From positions 19,596,545 through 19,660,544 of the forward strand of contig NC_088790.1 of NCBI RefSeq assembly GCF_949628265.1: a stretch of DNA of 64,000 nucleotides, read 5' to 3'. Made by a program: the position numbers and the translations under genes. Below are positions 51,301 through 63,443 of the stretch, one piece after another. Position 1 is the stretch's first letter, and each line of letters opens with the position of its first letter. Under the pieces are notes generated by a model. It had not been told where the DNA came from and did not search any database. It worked only from the letters and a program-made list of their open reading frames with translations. The stretch is from Cloeon dipterum (lineage: Eukaryota; Arthropoda; Insecta; Ephemeroptera; Baetidae).

Positions 51301-54300
51301 CCTAAAAATCATGTACAGTTAAAAAAATACATAGGCAGCACTGTAAATTTTCGAGAAAATCGGCCTCAAACTTAGCATTGTTTTAAATGGAGAATTTTCA
51401 ACGGAATTGTGTAATCGCGATTTACTCTGAAATTCCGCATTTCCCCAAAAAAAGACTCTGGCTATCCGATAGATCTCGATGAGAGGATTCCAAATCATGT
51501 GAGAAAACATAGTGCAGCACTGTAAATTTCGGAGAAAATTGGCAAAAACAATCTGATTGGTCAGCGCCCAGCGCTGCTGGCCAACAGAGGGGGGCGTTTC
51601 ATGCCGTCGCTTCTGGTTGCATTACAGAAGGTAGCCGGCGCGCAACTCAATTATCATTTTAATTACGTTTTCATTATCAGAAAAATTTGAAATTTTCGCA
51701 CATGGTAGCAAATGAATCTTTCCTTGAAAATCAATAAAAAATTTATTTATATTATACGCAGTCTCTGATAGCCATAAGGGTCCGAGTTTGCCTCTGAAAA
51801 TCATTTAAATTATTAAATTAAAAGAAACATTTTTTTCTGAGATGATTCTTGAATAAATTAACTTAATTTTGGGTATTTTGATTTTTCCCAAAAAAATTTT
51901 AAACGTTCTTTAACGGCCAGCTGAAATATTCAGACGATTTTTTTTCTAAAATGGTGAATTTGAGAAAATTTTGCTGAGTGGGGAAAAACTGGAAATTTAA
52001 TCAGCTTTCAGAATTTAGGCAGTATTTAAAGCTACTATGAACTAGTGAATTTTAATGAAGCCAAACACAGACCCCTTTTGAAAATCTGCAATTTTTGAAA
52101 AAATAAAAAATTTCTTTCAAGACTCAAAAGCACTATTTTTTATTTTCTCACTGTTAAATTTTCATAAATTTTCTCACCCCGGAAGCAATTAATTTCCTAT
52201 GCTAAAAAAAGAGGGCGTAACCGGTAAAATTCGAAAAATTAGATTTTGGGGCACTTTTGGTCAGAAGTACATGGAAAAAATAGGTCAGTTAGGGTTAACT
52301 CAACATGAAATTTCATTTTTTAAAATAAAAAAATCACTATCATTCCACTTTAAGCTGGACCATCTAAGCGCCGTTGGGAAACTTGCTAAAAATCTGCAAT
52401 TTGTGTGATGATGATCAACAGTTTTGGCTATTTACTAGAAATAAATCGATGGTTTTGAGCATGGTAGTTGATTTCAAGTACTCCATGAATCAAAATTTAA
52501 TGGAAAGAAGAACCAATTACAGACTTTTTATTCCAACTCCAAAAGATCTCGATTTTCCCCTCGTTACGTCTTGATGACTTAACTTGGCATCAAGTTGATG
52601 TTGTCTCTCTCCAAAATATCACGAAACAGAGGACTCACGAATCGTGACCTCACTTTCAAAACTTTAAAAACTGATCTTGTCGCATTTGCGTCATAGAATT
52701 TGATTAAAGAATGACGAAAACGGGAGAGAAAAGCTCGACTGCACAGAAGAGCAATTTGCTGCTGACTTGCATCAAAACGGGTCCCCAATTGCTGGCCTAC
52801 GCAGGTGTTCATCATCCGACTGTGCAATTTTGTTTTTGTTCCGCGATGACGCTCGCTGGCAGGGCTCCTTGTGAATGCAAAAAGAGAACTGGTGTTGATG
52901 ATGATGATGATGATGACTTGGTGGAAATAAATGCGCACCTCGTCTTTACATGCTTCTCTGCACGGTTTGGCACGTCCGCCGGGAAAACCATGTAAAAAAG
53001 CTGCTTGCTGGTCATTGCCTTGCCCCTGCACAAATGATCCCCCACTATATGAAACGAAAAGATCGAGGAAAAAGTTAGAGCATTCGTTACTCAAGTAGCG
53101 TGACAATTAAAATAAGAGTAAAATAATCTTGAAACAACTGTGGGATAGGCAAATTATATTCATGAGTGCTATGCGTGATGCATAAATTCATTTTTCTCCG
53201 TTTAAAGTGGATTTATGAAAATGATTTTAGTTGGCCACAGTCAATCGAGTTTATTGCTTGAAAATTAAAGATATAGATACACGAATCAGAAGAAGACTTC
53301 GAAAATATTATATGCTTCCGACAATATTTTTATGGCTGGGCTGATTTTGATTTCTCTCGTCGAGATTCATCAAACGGATTATATGTCACATTTCGGGGAA
53401 ACCTTTTTCTTGAGATTTCAAGTAGGAGCACAGTAGTGCTTTACATTAAAAGTATACTATTTTACAGCAAATTTTCCAATAAATTTTTACAATGCAATAC
53501 CTGGGGTTCACTTTTTTGCCTTAAACTTAATCCTCAAGGATTAGTTTACGGATTTTATTTAATAATGATTTTTCAGCAACTTTTTTCTCACTTTATTTTT
53601 AAATTGTTTGCTTATTGGTTATTTTGCCAAACTTAAAATTGCAAATTTGACCCCAGTTAATAGGACGCTGCGTGCTGATGCTGAGGCATTCCTCTTTGCA
53701 AGTTTGCGCCCAGTTTACCTTGATGCTAATGTTATCACATTTTTCTCAGATCGAATCATGTTACCCGTGCGAAGTTTTTGAACCGAGGTTAGAATTAAAT
53801 GGTCTGAAAAACAGCTAAATAGTTTCCTAAAATAGAGATATTATTAAAAGAAGATGTTCTAATACTTTCACTGTTTCCTGTCGAAATTCTATAAATTGAC
53901 TTTTACAGAAACCATCTCATTACTTTGTGATTTAAGCTTTGCCGTTTGTGTGCCATTGTTGTAGATTGGACTGATGCGTAACGGCACCCTTTTGGCCGAA
54001 GACGCGCCCAGCGAGCTGCTGGTCTTGTACGGCTGCAGAACCCTCGAGGATGTGTTCCTGCTGCTGAGCCGGAAGCAGGGCCGCAACAACCAGGACGTCG
54101 TCGCCGACGCCGAGGACCCTGACGAGACGGCCAACAACCAGCGGAATGCCATCCAGCAACTGCAAATTCAGCACCACCGCCAACAGGACAATATTCGAAG
54201 GGCCAGTCTCGTGAGTACATTGCCTCTTCTTACGTCACGAGTAAAAAACCAGCTTCTAAAATAATCAACTTTAAGCAATCTATGGGCTGAATATATTATA

Positions 54301-57300
54301 AAACAACTGCGCCAGTTAAGTTTAATCTTAATCTTCTTCGTGATTTGAATTAATAATGTTTTGGCATTTAATTTTGAGCGCGTTTTAAGATTATGGAAAA
54401 TAAAATACTCAAAATTATCTCCAGTCAAATGATGGTTTTGGTTTAAATTGTTAATTTGTTTTAGTAGCAGCAAAATCCTGAAATTATTTTAATCAAGTTG
54501 CACAATTTTTAACTCGTCTCTATTGTTGAGTGTGGCTAAAAAATACGAACCGCTGTCAAAACAGAGACCATTAATTTTGTTCGCGCCATGATTTATTGTA
54601 GCCTTGGGAATTCGGTCTTCATTTCTAATTATTTCTATAGGCTCATCCTAAATGGGACCTTGAGGTAAAATTGCTATCCGTGCCGGTTGATCTGAATTTA
54701 ATTTTTAACAACAAGAATATCAAAATTACCATCCGCTGCAATATGAAATTAATTAAATCGTTTCAAATTCCTCAAAAGTTACTCAGCTTTAATTTTAATT
54801 TAGCAGTGAAACTGGTTCATATGTTTCCCCTCTTTCTTTATGCTAAAATTTATTTAATATGCTCAATTTCACTGGTTAAGGAAACAAGATTTTGCTCAAT
54901 CTGCGCCATGTTGCAGCCGGAACGTGGAAATATTTGCATCAGGCTCTCTTTGCCCAACGTTTGGCTTTTGTCCCATAAAAAGAAGCACAATCATGTTACG
55001 AAATTTCGCAACGTGCGTCAGCTGCCGGCTCAGCACAATCGTTAGCGGATGAAATGACGGGCAATTTTAATGATCTTTTCATTGCACTCGGCGCGCAGAA
55101 CAAGTACCGGGGCTGCAAAAAGCAGCAAGGTGCGAAAATGGCCGAGTCATTTGAATGCACGCAAAATAAGTAAGCAGACGTGAATTCGCAGTACGCCGGC
55201 TGGCATTGACTTTTTTACTTGGTGCTGCGGCGCACAGAATTTTTAATGCGATTTTTTAGGTTGACATCAAACACGTACTGCATATTGCGATGTGTGCATG
55301 CGTCACGCTCCAGCACATTTGGGTTAATTGTGATCGATCCAGAGATTAGTCATTATATCTCCATTGTTTCTTTAAAAATTTTGTCTCGAGGCAATAAAAG
55401 CAAATTGTACTTGAAGAATTGAATTGATTCTATAATGGCTTTTCCTCTTTTTATTTGAGAGTAAATCGCCTGACGTGGCCTCAGCCTCAGCAGACTTAAT
55501 TTAAGCTGCACCTGACCATTAATTCTTAATTCCAGCACGATAAATTACACTCTGTAATTTCCCAGGCTGACACCAAAGCCTGATAAACCAGTTTCCAATT
55601 AAATAATCCCAATAAGAAATTTAAAGTAATGTCTGTTCTGCCTGCTGCAGGAGGTAGTGTCACACAACCAGGATGAGCAAGGAATGAATTTGCAGAGAAA
55701 CACAACTACTGCCTCAACAGCAACCTTGACTAATAATGTACGATCAGTCGCGTCGACACGCAACACATTTAAAACATTCCTAAACATAATTTCGTTTTCA
55801 GGCTGACGATATGCACATCCCCTCAGGACAAAGACGGCAGCTGAAAAATAGGGCCTCCATCGCAGGAAAAATGGAGTCGCTGCTGAAAAAGAATATACTC
55901 AGATATTGGAGGAATCTTGGGTAAAATTTGACCGCCGAGCTCATTCGCCAATCATTACTAATTGTGGCCGATTTCCAGAGTGATGATGTTCATCCTCGGA
56001 TTTCCGCTCCTGCAGATAGGAGCATTCTTTCTTGCCATCGGACACGATCCGAGACACTTGCCGATCGCCATCGTTAACGACGAGGTGCCGTGGTACCGGG
56101 CTGGACCTGGGCCTTCCTACACAGGCGGTCCACTCTTCGTGGAAAGCGACCGCTGCATGGGCATGTCTGTGCCCGGCTGCAACATGACGAGACTCAGCTG
56201 CCGGTTTTTGGACACCCTTGACCCGCAGTTCGTGACAAAGGTTGGCACGAGCAACTTTTTTCTTTCACTTTGAGGCCAATTTTAGACTTCAGGAAAATAT
56301 TTTAGTCTGCGATTGTTCATTCTCCAGACTAATTTAAGAGAAAAATTCCGGCTGTGTTTAAGTTGAATATATTTTTAAATAGCTCTACTGTGTTTTACTG
56401 GTAATTTATTTTTAAAGAGTATTCATTCGACTTAAACTCTCTCCCAAGAGTCTTGCCATAAATTAAACTAAGCACGTAGCTGTTTTTGCTGACATTAGAC
56501 TTTTTCAGAGATTTTATTCGGACGTGAAAAGCGCTCAGGATGCCGTAAGAAAGGGCGACGTGTGGGGCACGCTGCACTTTGGAGCTAACTTCAGTGTTGG
56601 CCTGGAGGAGAGGAACGAAAAAGGGAAGGACACGAGCGATTTAGCCCTGGAAATGGGTGAACTCAGTGTCTGGCTTGACATGTCAGGTGAGGCATCCCCT
56701 TAAAAAGGGAAAGATCATCGAATTATAATTCAATTCTTTTTCAGATCGACAAATCAGTCTGTTGTTGAAGAAACAGATTCTGGACGCCTACAAGACGTTT
56801 TTCAGGGAACTGCTGTTCGATTGCGAGTTGAACCACAAATATGGCGAGATTCCGATCCAGTTCAAGCCACCGGTGTACGGCGTCGAGTACCCAAGCTACA
56901 CCATGTTCATGGCGCCTGGGGTCATCCTCACAATTGTGTTCTTCCTCAGCACTGGTATCACCTGCACGACCATGATATCTGAGGTGCACGAAGGCATTTG
57001 GGACAGGGCTTTAGTCACAGGTAAGATTTAATTTTTAGAATTTAAAAATCACGTCTGAAATTCTAAAATGGCCAATTTTGGAGGTCAAATAATTTAAATC
57101 GTAGTCTAAAATGTAGATATGAATTTGCCCTCTATATTCGTTTTAATTTTTCCTTCAAATGGTTTAAAAATTCTCATAGATGGAAAATCACCTTGAACGT
57201 TTTTAGAGAGCATTTGAACTGAATTTTTTACTTTTATCTATTCTGTTGAGATTTCATTAGCATTTTTGTGCACGAGACTAATCCTCCTTAAACCCCCCAG

Positions 57301-58653
57301 TTTTATCTTTTGTAAATTCAGTTTTTATTTGGTTGAAACAATATTCGTTTGAAAATTCCAAAAAGTAGTGGTACAAGTTTTCAGCAACAGCTAAAAGGTT
57401 TATGCCCGTTTTGAGTGGAAGCCCGCAATTTTGGACAGTGATTCGTTGAAACTTGAATTATTGAAGTCTCTCAAATTAAATTTTGCATCTCCTTAGGAAT
57501 TACGGCAGGAGAAATTTTGCTGTCGCACGTGCTGACGCAGCTGCTGGTGCTGTTTGTGCAGTCCATCGAATGCCTGTTGCTGTCCTTCTTTCTCTTCGGG
57601 ATGGAAAGCAATGGATCAATTCTCTTGCTCACATCCTTGACGGTCCTTCAAGGATTCTGCGGAATGTGTTTTGGTATTGTGACAATTTTTGATTCTTTGA
57701 CGCATCACATGATTTTGTTCTTGCAAAAGCTACAGCAGTAAATGTTAAATATTTTTTTCAAGCAAGTATTAAATCGTGAAGACGTTTAAAAATGAACGTT
57801 TTTCAACTATTTGTTGACTGGATGATTTTAATTTGTCTCTTGTTTTGCAGGATTTCTGATCTCTATCGTGTGTGAGAACATTTCTGCGGCAAACTACTTA
57901 TCTATTGGCAGTTTCTACCCAATGATTCTGCTTTGTGGTGTGTATAATTTGATTTATATCCTTTAAATCTTCAGTAATGGATGATATAAAAATTATATAT
58001 AGAAGAGAAAAAATTTATTTTCTTATAACTAAAATTTCGTTGGTATATTTTCATTCTTATTACTGGCCAGACCAAAGCGCACTTATAGCCTTAATTAATG
58101 TTGACTTTTAAGCTCATAAATGTCTACAAATATATTTATAATTAAAAAACTATACGTATTTAAAATGGAAGTTATTCACCAATCTCTGTTTCTAAGTGCT
58201 GCTGATCAATCCACCATTTATTTATTGATAAATCAGCTATGGAGCTTCTCAGGTTTCTTTTTTAAATTAAATATCGTGTTGATTTTTCCGATGAATTTAT
58301 CAAGTCATGAATACATTTTCTCCTCAAATCGAAATGATTTTTTTGTCGAGGAAACTTCAAGGTTTATATGTTTACGACTAACCTATTTTTCCTTTGAAAT
58401 TGTCATGTAAAAATTTTCTAATTTTATTTTCTTTATAGGTATCGTGTGGCCCTTAGAGGGAATGCCGACCGGCCTTCGGTTGTTCTCACTGCAGCTGCCA
58501 CTGACCAGGTCGACGGACTCGATGAGGAACATCATGACCAAGGGTTGGGGCATTCAAGAGCCCGGTGTGTACGAGGGCTTTGTGGCCACCATCATCTGGA
58601 TCATGGCGCTGCTGGCCCTCTGCGTGCTCGGCCTCCGAATCAAGAAGGGCTAA
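42330..58653 (+). CDS. ABCH-subfamily half ABC transporter
   Basis: Fourteen coding exons (42330-42451, 42892-43051, 46476-46630, 47006-47113, 47749-47842, 53965-54210, 55651-55737, 55802-55920, 55979-56240, 56509-56686, 56745-57020, 57497-57673, 57852-57937, 58439-58653) encode about 761 residues. The nucleotide-binding domain comes first: Walker [10 protein letters not shown] (46-54), Q-loop YMPQ (Q94), signature LSGGQ (145-149), Walker B LLILDEP (165-171) and H-loop TTHYIEEA (H203). A polar linker of about 150 residues follows, then six helices starting [14 protein letters not shown], with a large outer loop ([10 protein letters not shown]) after helix 1. This reverse order and the [17 protein letters not shown] stretch fit insect ABCH proteins such as fly CG33970, CG11147 and snu (CG9990), the last needed for the cuticle lipid barrier. 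It must dimerise to work. All catalytic motifs are intact. Intron 4 uses a GC donor. Confidence 0.96.
43587..43604. repeat. (CA)n microsatellite in ABCH intron 2
   Basis: Nine CA units. Confidence 0.9.
44985..45010 (+). promoter_or_regulatory. TATA-like element inside ABCH intron 2
   Basis: GC-rich DNA (GAACGCGCGCGCGCTGCTGC) runs straight into CTATATAAAG at 45001-45010, a strong match to a TATA box in plus orientation. It lies between the Walker A exon and the third coding exon. A transcript started here would lack the ATP-binding Walker A motif. There is no direct evidence of transcription. Confidence 0.35.
51306..51543. repeat. Duplicated segment of about 55 bp
   Basis: The sequences at 51306-51364 and 51491-51543 share AAATCATGT, then ACATAG, GCAGCACTGTAAATTT and GAGAAAAT, in order, about 180 bp apart. 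This may be the remains of a tandem or transposon-derived unit. Confidence 0.5.
51557..51584. repeat. GC-rich imperfect palindrome
   Basis: TTGGTCAGCGCC is followed by a near-complementary GCGCTGCTGGCCAA. It lies in a short GC-rich island in an otherwise AT-rich intron. Confidence 0.55.
52896..52916. repeat. (GAT)n microsatellite
   Basis: Seven GAT units in ABCH intron 5. Confidence 0.9.
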
Positions 58654-60031
58654 ACCGGCCGCGCTCGGATTTCTGTCCACTTGTCGAGCTTTAAAGCAAA
58701 TTTATGCACACCCACACAGTTGATAATGTAATGAAATATGAGAAATGCTCAGAGACTCCTTGCAGTTTAGAAATATTCACGTTTAGTTATTTAGTGCGTA
58801 AGAATTGCGGACCGGAGCAAGTAAATTATTAGCGACGATTTTGTAATGAGAGCAATTGCGAGTGTCAGTCGGAGTCAATCGTGCATGCGTTCTGAGGATT
58901 TCTTAACCGTAATGCCAGTGCATGTTGTGATGAGAGAGAGGCTCGAAAACCAATTCTGCGACACCTTTGCTGCTGTGATTGTAATATTTAACTGCATTTA
59001 TATCTGTTTTTTTTTATCAATTTATCACAAGACGTGTGAAATATTTTTGTCGTTAAGCCGCCCTCTTTTGGGTGGGGAATATCGTTCGTCGCCTTTGTAC
59101 ATACTAAAAAACGGTGACTTTGGAGGACCTATTGATCGTTTCGGTTTCTTATACACAAGTGGTGTCATTTTTGCTCTTTTTATTACCAGAGTTTGTTACA
59201 AAGGACAAAAATTTTTGGAATTAAAATAAAAATATACGATTTATCGATCTATGATTTTATTTTAAGCACCTCTCTCATTTCATTTAGTCACATCATAATT
59301 TGATAAGTTTACTTGGAAAATATATTAAATATGAGAAAGAAAAAGAAGGTTTTAGATTTGGCAATGTGATTCATAAAACAGAAAATAAATATTAAGGCAA
59401 TAGGCACTTACTTGCTTTGTGAAAGTATGCAACCGGCTCAGTACAAATGTTGAGCGAGTTGCATAAATGTAAAACTTCTTTAAGGACACTGTTTTATTTA
59501 ATTTAAAATTTGCTAGAGTAATTTTATTTAAAGCCCTACGAGAGCAAAAAGTTTCCCGAATTTAAGAAACCCATTAAATTATGTAGCGTTTTAGGTGAGC
59601 CCATCAGCGCTTAAGTTTCAAACTGTTTGGGAATAATTTTGCATCTTGTTAGTTGCTAAAATATCTCTCCTTTGAACTGCTGACGGTGGAAATAAAATAT
59701 AAACAATTTATAGAAATGCTAAAAATAAGCTCTTTATTCTTCATGCATGGCTACCGACAAAATCGAAGAGTAAAATCTAAAAATTAAGTAGACGAGTTTT
59801 TAAGTTTACAATAAAGTAGATAAGTCTTTGCAATTCCTTAAAAATATCAGCTCGTATTAAGTATTTAGAGTTAGTTATAAATAGGATCGAACGAAATTAT
59901 CATTTATAAATCTCAGGCATTCCTCTGAAACTTTTCTACGAGTATCTTCTAACTCTTTCATTCATTAAAAGCTGCTTGAGTTGGCTGCGTTTAAGCTAAT
60001 TTTGATATAGCTATAAAAGATGTTATCTTAG
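58654..60031. other. Convergent 3' regions of the ABCH and clarin-like genes
   Basis: The ABCH 3' UTR extends from 58654; an AATAAA at about 59225 is the likeliest poly(A) signal. On the minus strand an AATAAA (tttatt near 59732) could serve the clarin-like gene. Nothing else was recognised. Confidence 0.45.
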
Positions 60032-61432
60032 TTAGTACAACATAATGGCTCCATTTGTTTTTTCCTCTGCAATCGGCGTTACGGTCGACCGCGATTCTCG
60101 CTCCCTGGTGCCTACTGCCAGCACCACAATGTTGACCAAGTGGACAATCGCGGCACCAAGCACCAACCTGCAACACGTTGTTAAATTAACTAATTAGACA
60201 CTCAAACTAAGAAAATTGAAATTATCATATCTGAGAAATACAAATCACTATAACTAATTAATAAACTGTCCCGTATTGTTTTGTTTATATATAAAACAAT
60301 TTGAATTGTTGAATGCGTCAAATATTTAAAAAAATGCCAATTTATTTGTATAGAGTAAATTTAAAATATAAATTTAATTTTGAAGTATTTTTTCTATTTA
60401 TTTGAACCTATGCCCAGCACTTCCCGTGGGCTATGAGCTCACCGGGTCCCAATAACACTGGATAACATGGAACAACTGGCCCGAGTGGCCGCAAAGGATC
60501 TTAGGCCCAACGTGACCATCTTTTTGCCTCCTCGCACCGAGGTCTTTTATTGAAACACCAGACATTTGTCCAAAAAGCCGCTGGAAAAGTATGAAAACCG
60601 GCGAGTCGTCGCCGGTGCTCCTCCCAGCCCGTTGAGCTATTTGAGCATTTCGAGTTTCCATATTAAAAGCCTTTTGCTGCAAACTTTGACATTGGGCAGC
60701 CAGTATTAGATCCATGAACTTCTCAAAAATTTCCCACTGCCTTGACACTCCTGAGAATGCCCTAACAATGCAAGCCAACAGGATATTTAACTAACCTGAA
60801 TATTGGTATACTTGGTATGTTTGAATATTTTAATATTAAGATGGTAAAATAGGATTTTTCAACATATTTTGAAAAGCATCCAATATAAAATACCATCCCA
60901 CTCTTGTATTAGTACTTTTCCTAGTTCATCAAAACTAAGATAACTACTAATGATTAAAAAACTCATTTTCAAGCACTTCACACTAGGTTTAAACAAATAT
61001 ATTAATCTTACACTATGATAAGATAAATAAATTCATGTACCAATAGGAAAAGCCAAACATGGCCTTGCCGTCGGTGGTCCAGTGGTTGTCCAGGTCGTCC
61101 CTGGTGAGCACGTTATACTGGAAGGATTTGTAGAAGGCGACGCCCCAGAATGCAAGGGTTGCAATGTTCGCAGCGACTATGAAAAAGAAAATTAAATATT
61201 AGAATCGAGCTAAAAGGCGAAAATCATCAGGACTCACTGGCGAGCGAGTTGCAGAGGTAAATGCCAGGAACGCCGGGGAGGGCGGCGGCCGGGGTGACCG
61301 CCGTGTTGAGGGCAGCCAATATGGCAGACAGGGTGGCCAGCAGAAGGCCGGCGGTCAGTCCGGCCACGGTGCCCCACCAGTATACCCGGTCCAGGGCAAA
61401 CGCGTCAGCGTCCAGCTGAACCAGCTCGTCCA
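60032..61432 (-). CDS. Clarin-like four-helix membrane protein, last three exons (5' end not found)
   Basis: Exons 61432-61238, 61176-61041 and 60167-60032 encode about 155 C-terminal residues. The first has a helix (GTVAGLTAGLLLATLSAILA) and the clarin-like GIYLCNSLA. The second has the helix AANIATLAFWGVAFY, then a polar loop ending DNHWTTDGKAMFGFSYW, a pattern typical of clarins. The third has the last helix, LVLGAAIVHLVNIVVLAV, and a 30-residue tail ending GAIMLY. Clarins are small tetraspan proteins of sensory and synaptic membranes; the fly has one copy. The first visible exon begins after a normal acceptor (ttttgtag), so an exon with the first helix must lie further upstream, in 61450-64000 or outside the window. 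The intron 60168-61040 contains the second copy of the dispersed repeat. Confidence 0.8.
60443..60778. repeat. Dispersed protein-like repeat, copy 2
   Basis: This is the partner of 8949-9285, in the same orientation, inside the last clarin-like intron. On the minus strand it keeps one open frame of 115 codons containing SGVSRQWEIFEKFMDLILAA and GQMSGVSIKDLGARRQKDG, whereas copy 1 is broken by a stop and by length changes. No known protein was recognised, and no terminal inverted repeats or poly(A) tail are obvious. It is probably a transposon or retrocopy fragment. Confidence 0.65.
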
Positions 61433-61449
61433 CTACAAAAATAAATTTA

Positions 61450-63370
61450 ATAGATTATATTAAAACAAAATAGGAACAGAATATTTTACGAGATTTAGCA
61501 AAAGTATGAAAACCTAACGAAGGATAGAATCATTTTCCTCAATTTTAAGTAATCCAAAACATTTCGTTATATGCACACAGTTTGGTTAAATTGTATTTAA
61601 TTTGCTATCGTTACTCCTGAGTAGATTTTAGGATATTTCTTTCAACTCTTTTTCTTAGCGATTTTTATGCTTAACAAATTTATAAGATTTTGATAATATA
61701 GTCCTAAACGTTACTCCCTCTTTGCATATTTCAACTAATAATAGGATCAATCAATTTCCTAGCAAAAACTTCTCTTAAAATCTACTATAAAACTCGATTC
61801 GAAAATATGAATATCAGAATAAAACGAAGCTTAAGAGTAAATGCGATTGTAAAACGAGAGCGTTGTGATTTACGCCCAATTTTGAAATCGAGATAATTTT
61901 TAAATTAAACGTAAATTCAGAAAAAAAACTTTCAAAAGAAAACATCAATACTGATCAGTGAACTTATTTCTTTACAAGAGCCAACAAGAAATAAACTAAG
62001 GCATTACAAAAACAGAAACCCAAAGGAAACGCACCAAAAAATATAAAAGCAACTTATTCTAAATGGATTATCATGTCAATTTTTAGCCATATTTGAATTG
62101 AGTATATCTGAATATGAATTTTATGAAACAAAAAATTATCATGGCGGCACTAGTTCAGCGGTTTTAAAAAAAGGGTGACAAGTGACACATAAAAGTCTTA
62201 AAATTGCGTGATTTGTGCTTATTCGGAGTTTAAAAGTGAATCAGACGCACATATAAAAGCCAATCGTCTATAGCACTGAAATAAATTTTAAACGTTTCAG
62301 ATAGAAAAAGCTTAAAAATCCGCCAATAGATGCAAATTTAACTTTCTGTTGCGCTCTTGGAATCATTCCCCTCAATTTTATCCTTCACGAAGCAAAGTAA
62401 GCTTTGTACGTAAAAAAGTAAAATGCACGAGTGCACACCAGGATCAAGCTGACCTTGCAGTTTCGTCTTAAAACGCAGTCGTTTTCAGCACAGGAAACGC
62501 TGCCTCTCGTTATTTTGATCTAGTAAGCTTGAACGCCAAATTAGCTCTGCGCGCATACTTAATTTTCGCTGCTGCTTTTGTTTTGTACGTCATTGCGCGA
62601 GCAGCCACTCATTTAGCTAGCGAGAGAGAACGCACTCACGGCCGAGCAAACAACGCGTGCCAGACGAATTTGCTCCGAAGCAAAGTAGAGTAGCATAGCA
62701 AGATAATGCTCTAGTTTTTTGAAAAGTATCTCACAAAGCAGCGCACAAAGGAGGCCCGCCGGCGATCATCCTCTCTTTCCTTCGCTAATATTCCGCTTTG
62801 TTGTTCGCATCTCGCTTTCTCATCTGTTTTTGTATATATCTTTTATCAACTGATCTCGCGATACATACAAAAAACGCTTTTGGGGGTTTTCGCATTTTTT
62901 ACAAGGTCGTGGGAAGAAAATGTTTGTATCATAAAATGCTTTTTGAGTTTCTGAAGGTCAGATTTAAAAGTAGCATGCTAAAATTTGCTGCTTCAATATG
63001 TGAATTTCTCGCAAGCCAAGTTTTTTCACTCTCAACGAAAATTTATCAAATATTGATCGAATAAGTTGAGTGAAAAGTAGAGCAAATTAACGATAGTATA
63101 TGGACTTAATTCTCTTTGAAAATTTACTGAGAAGCTCGTACCCATGTTATAAATATCAACAGTTCAGGTTTTTAAATTGAAAAATTTAAGTAAAGATAAT
63201 ATTCAGAAAATGAAGCCTAGTTTATAAGGGAAAGCACGTAAAATTCCAAAAATATTAAGTGTTTCATTGTTATCTGATTGGCAAAAGTAAAAAATTGCAT
63301 ATGCAAGCTAACTTAAATTTACAGTTTAACATTTTTCAAGTTTCAAGTAACATAGAAACTAAAATTAACA
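61450..63370. other. Upstream or intronic region of the clarin-like gene
   Basis: The region is mostly AT-rich. A segment at about 62500-62800 is richer in GC, with GAGA-type runs (GCGAGAGAGAACGCACTC) of the kind found in arthropod promoters. It could be the clarin-like promoter or that of a gene beyond the window. No coding exon was recognised. Confidence 0.35.
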
Positions 63371-63443
63371 TAAAATGGAATGTACCTGTCCTCGTTGGAA
63401 CAACTTTGACGTTTCCCAACGAGGACAGGTCCATTACATTTTA
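63371..63443. ncRNA. Long-stem hairpin, candidate microRNA precursor
   Basis: Arms 63371-63398 and 63416-63443 pair at 26 of 28 positions around a 17-nt loop. The inner 15 pairs (ACCTGTCCTCGTTGG) are perfect, and two single mismatches lie further out. Length, loop size and isolated mismatches resemble an animal pre-microRNA, though a fold-back transposon relic or cruciform site is possible. Either strand could be transcribed. I recognise no known mature microRNA in it. Confidence 0.5.

Larger units (their letters stand above)
47843..53964 (+). other. Large ABCH intron 5
   Basis: This 6.1-kb intron falls between the H-loop exon and the C-terminal end of the nucleotide-binding domain. It holds a (GAT)n tract, a duplicated 55-bp segment and a GC-rich palindrome, listed separately. 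No nested gene was recognised; open frames at 50040-50498 and 52579-53106 look fortuitous. Confidence 0.5.

Noticed and set aside
52579..53106. Minus-strand open frame of 175 codons in ABCH intron 5
   Set aside because: It reads through a (GAT)n tract as poly-isoleucine and has no family resemblance. Considered as a nested gene and dropped.
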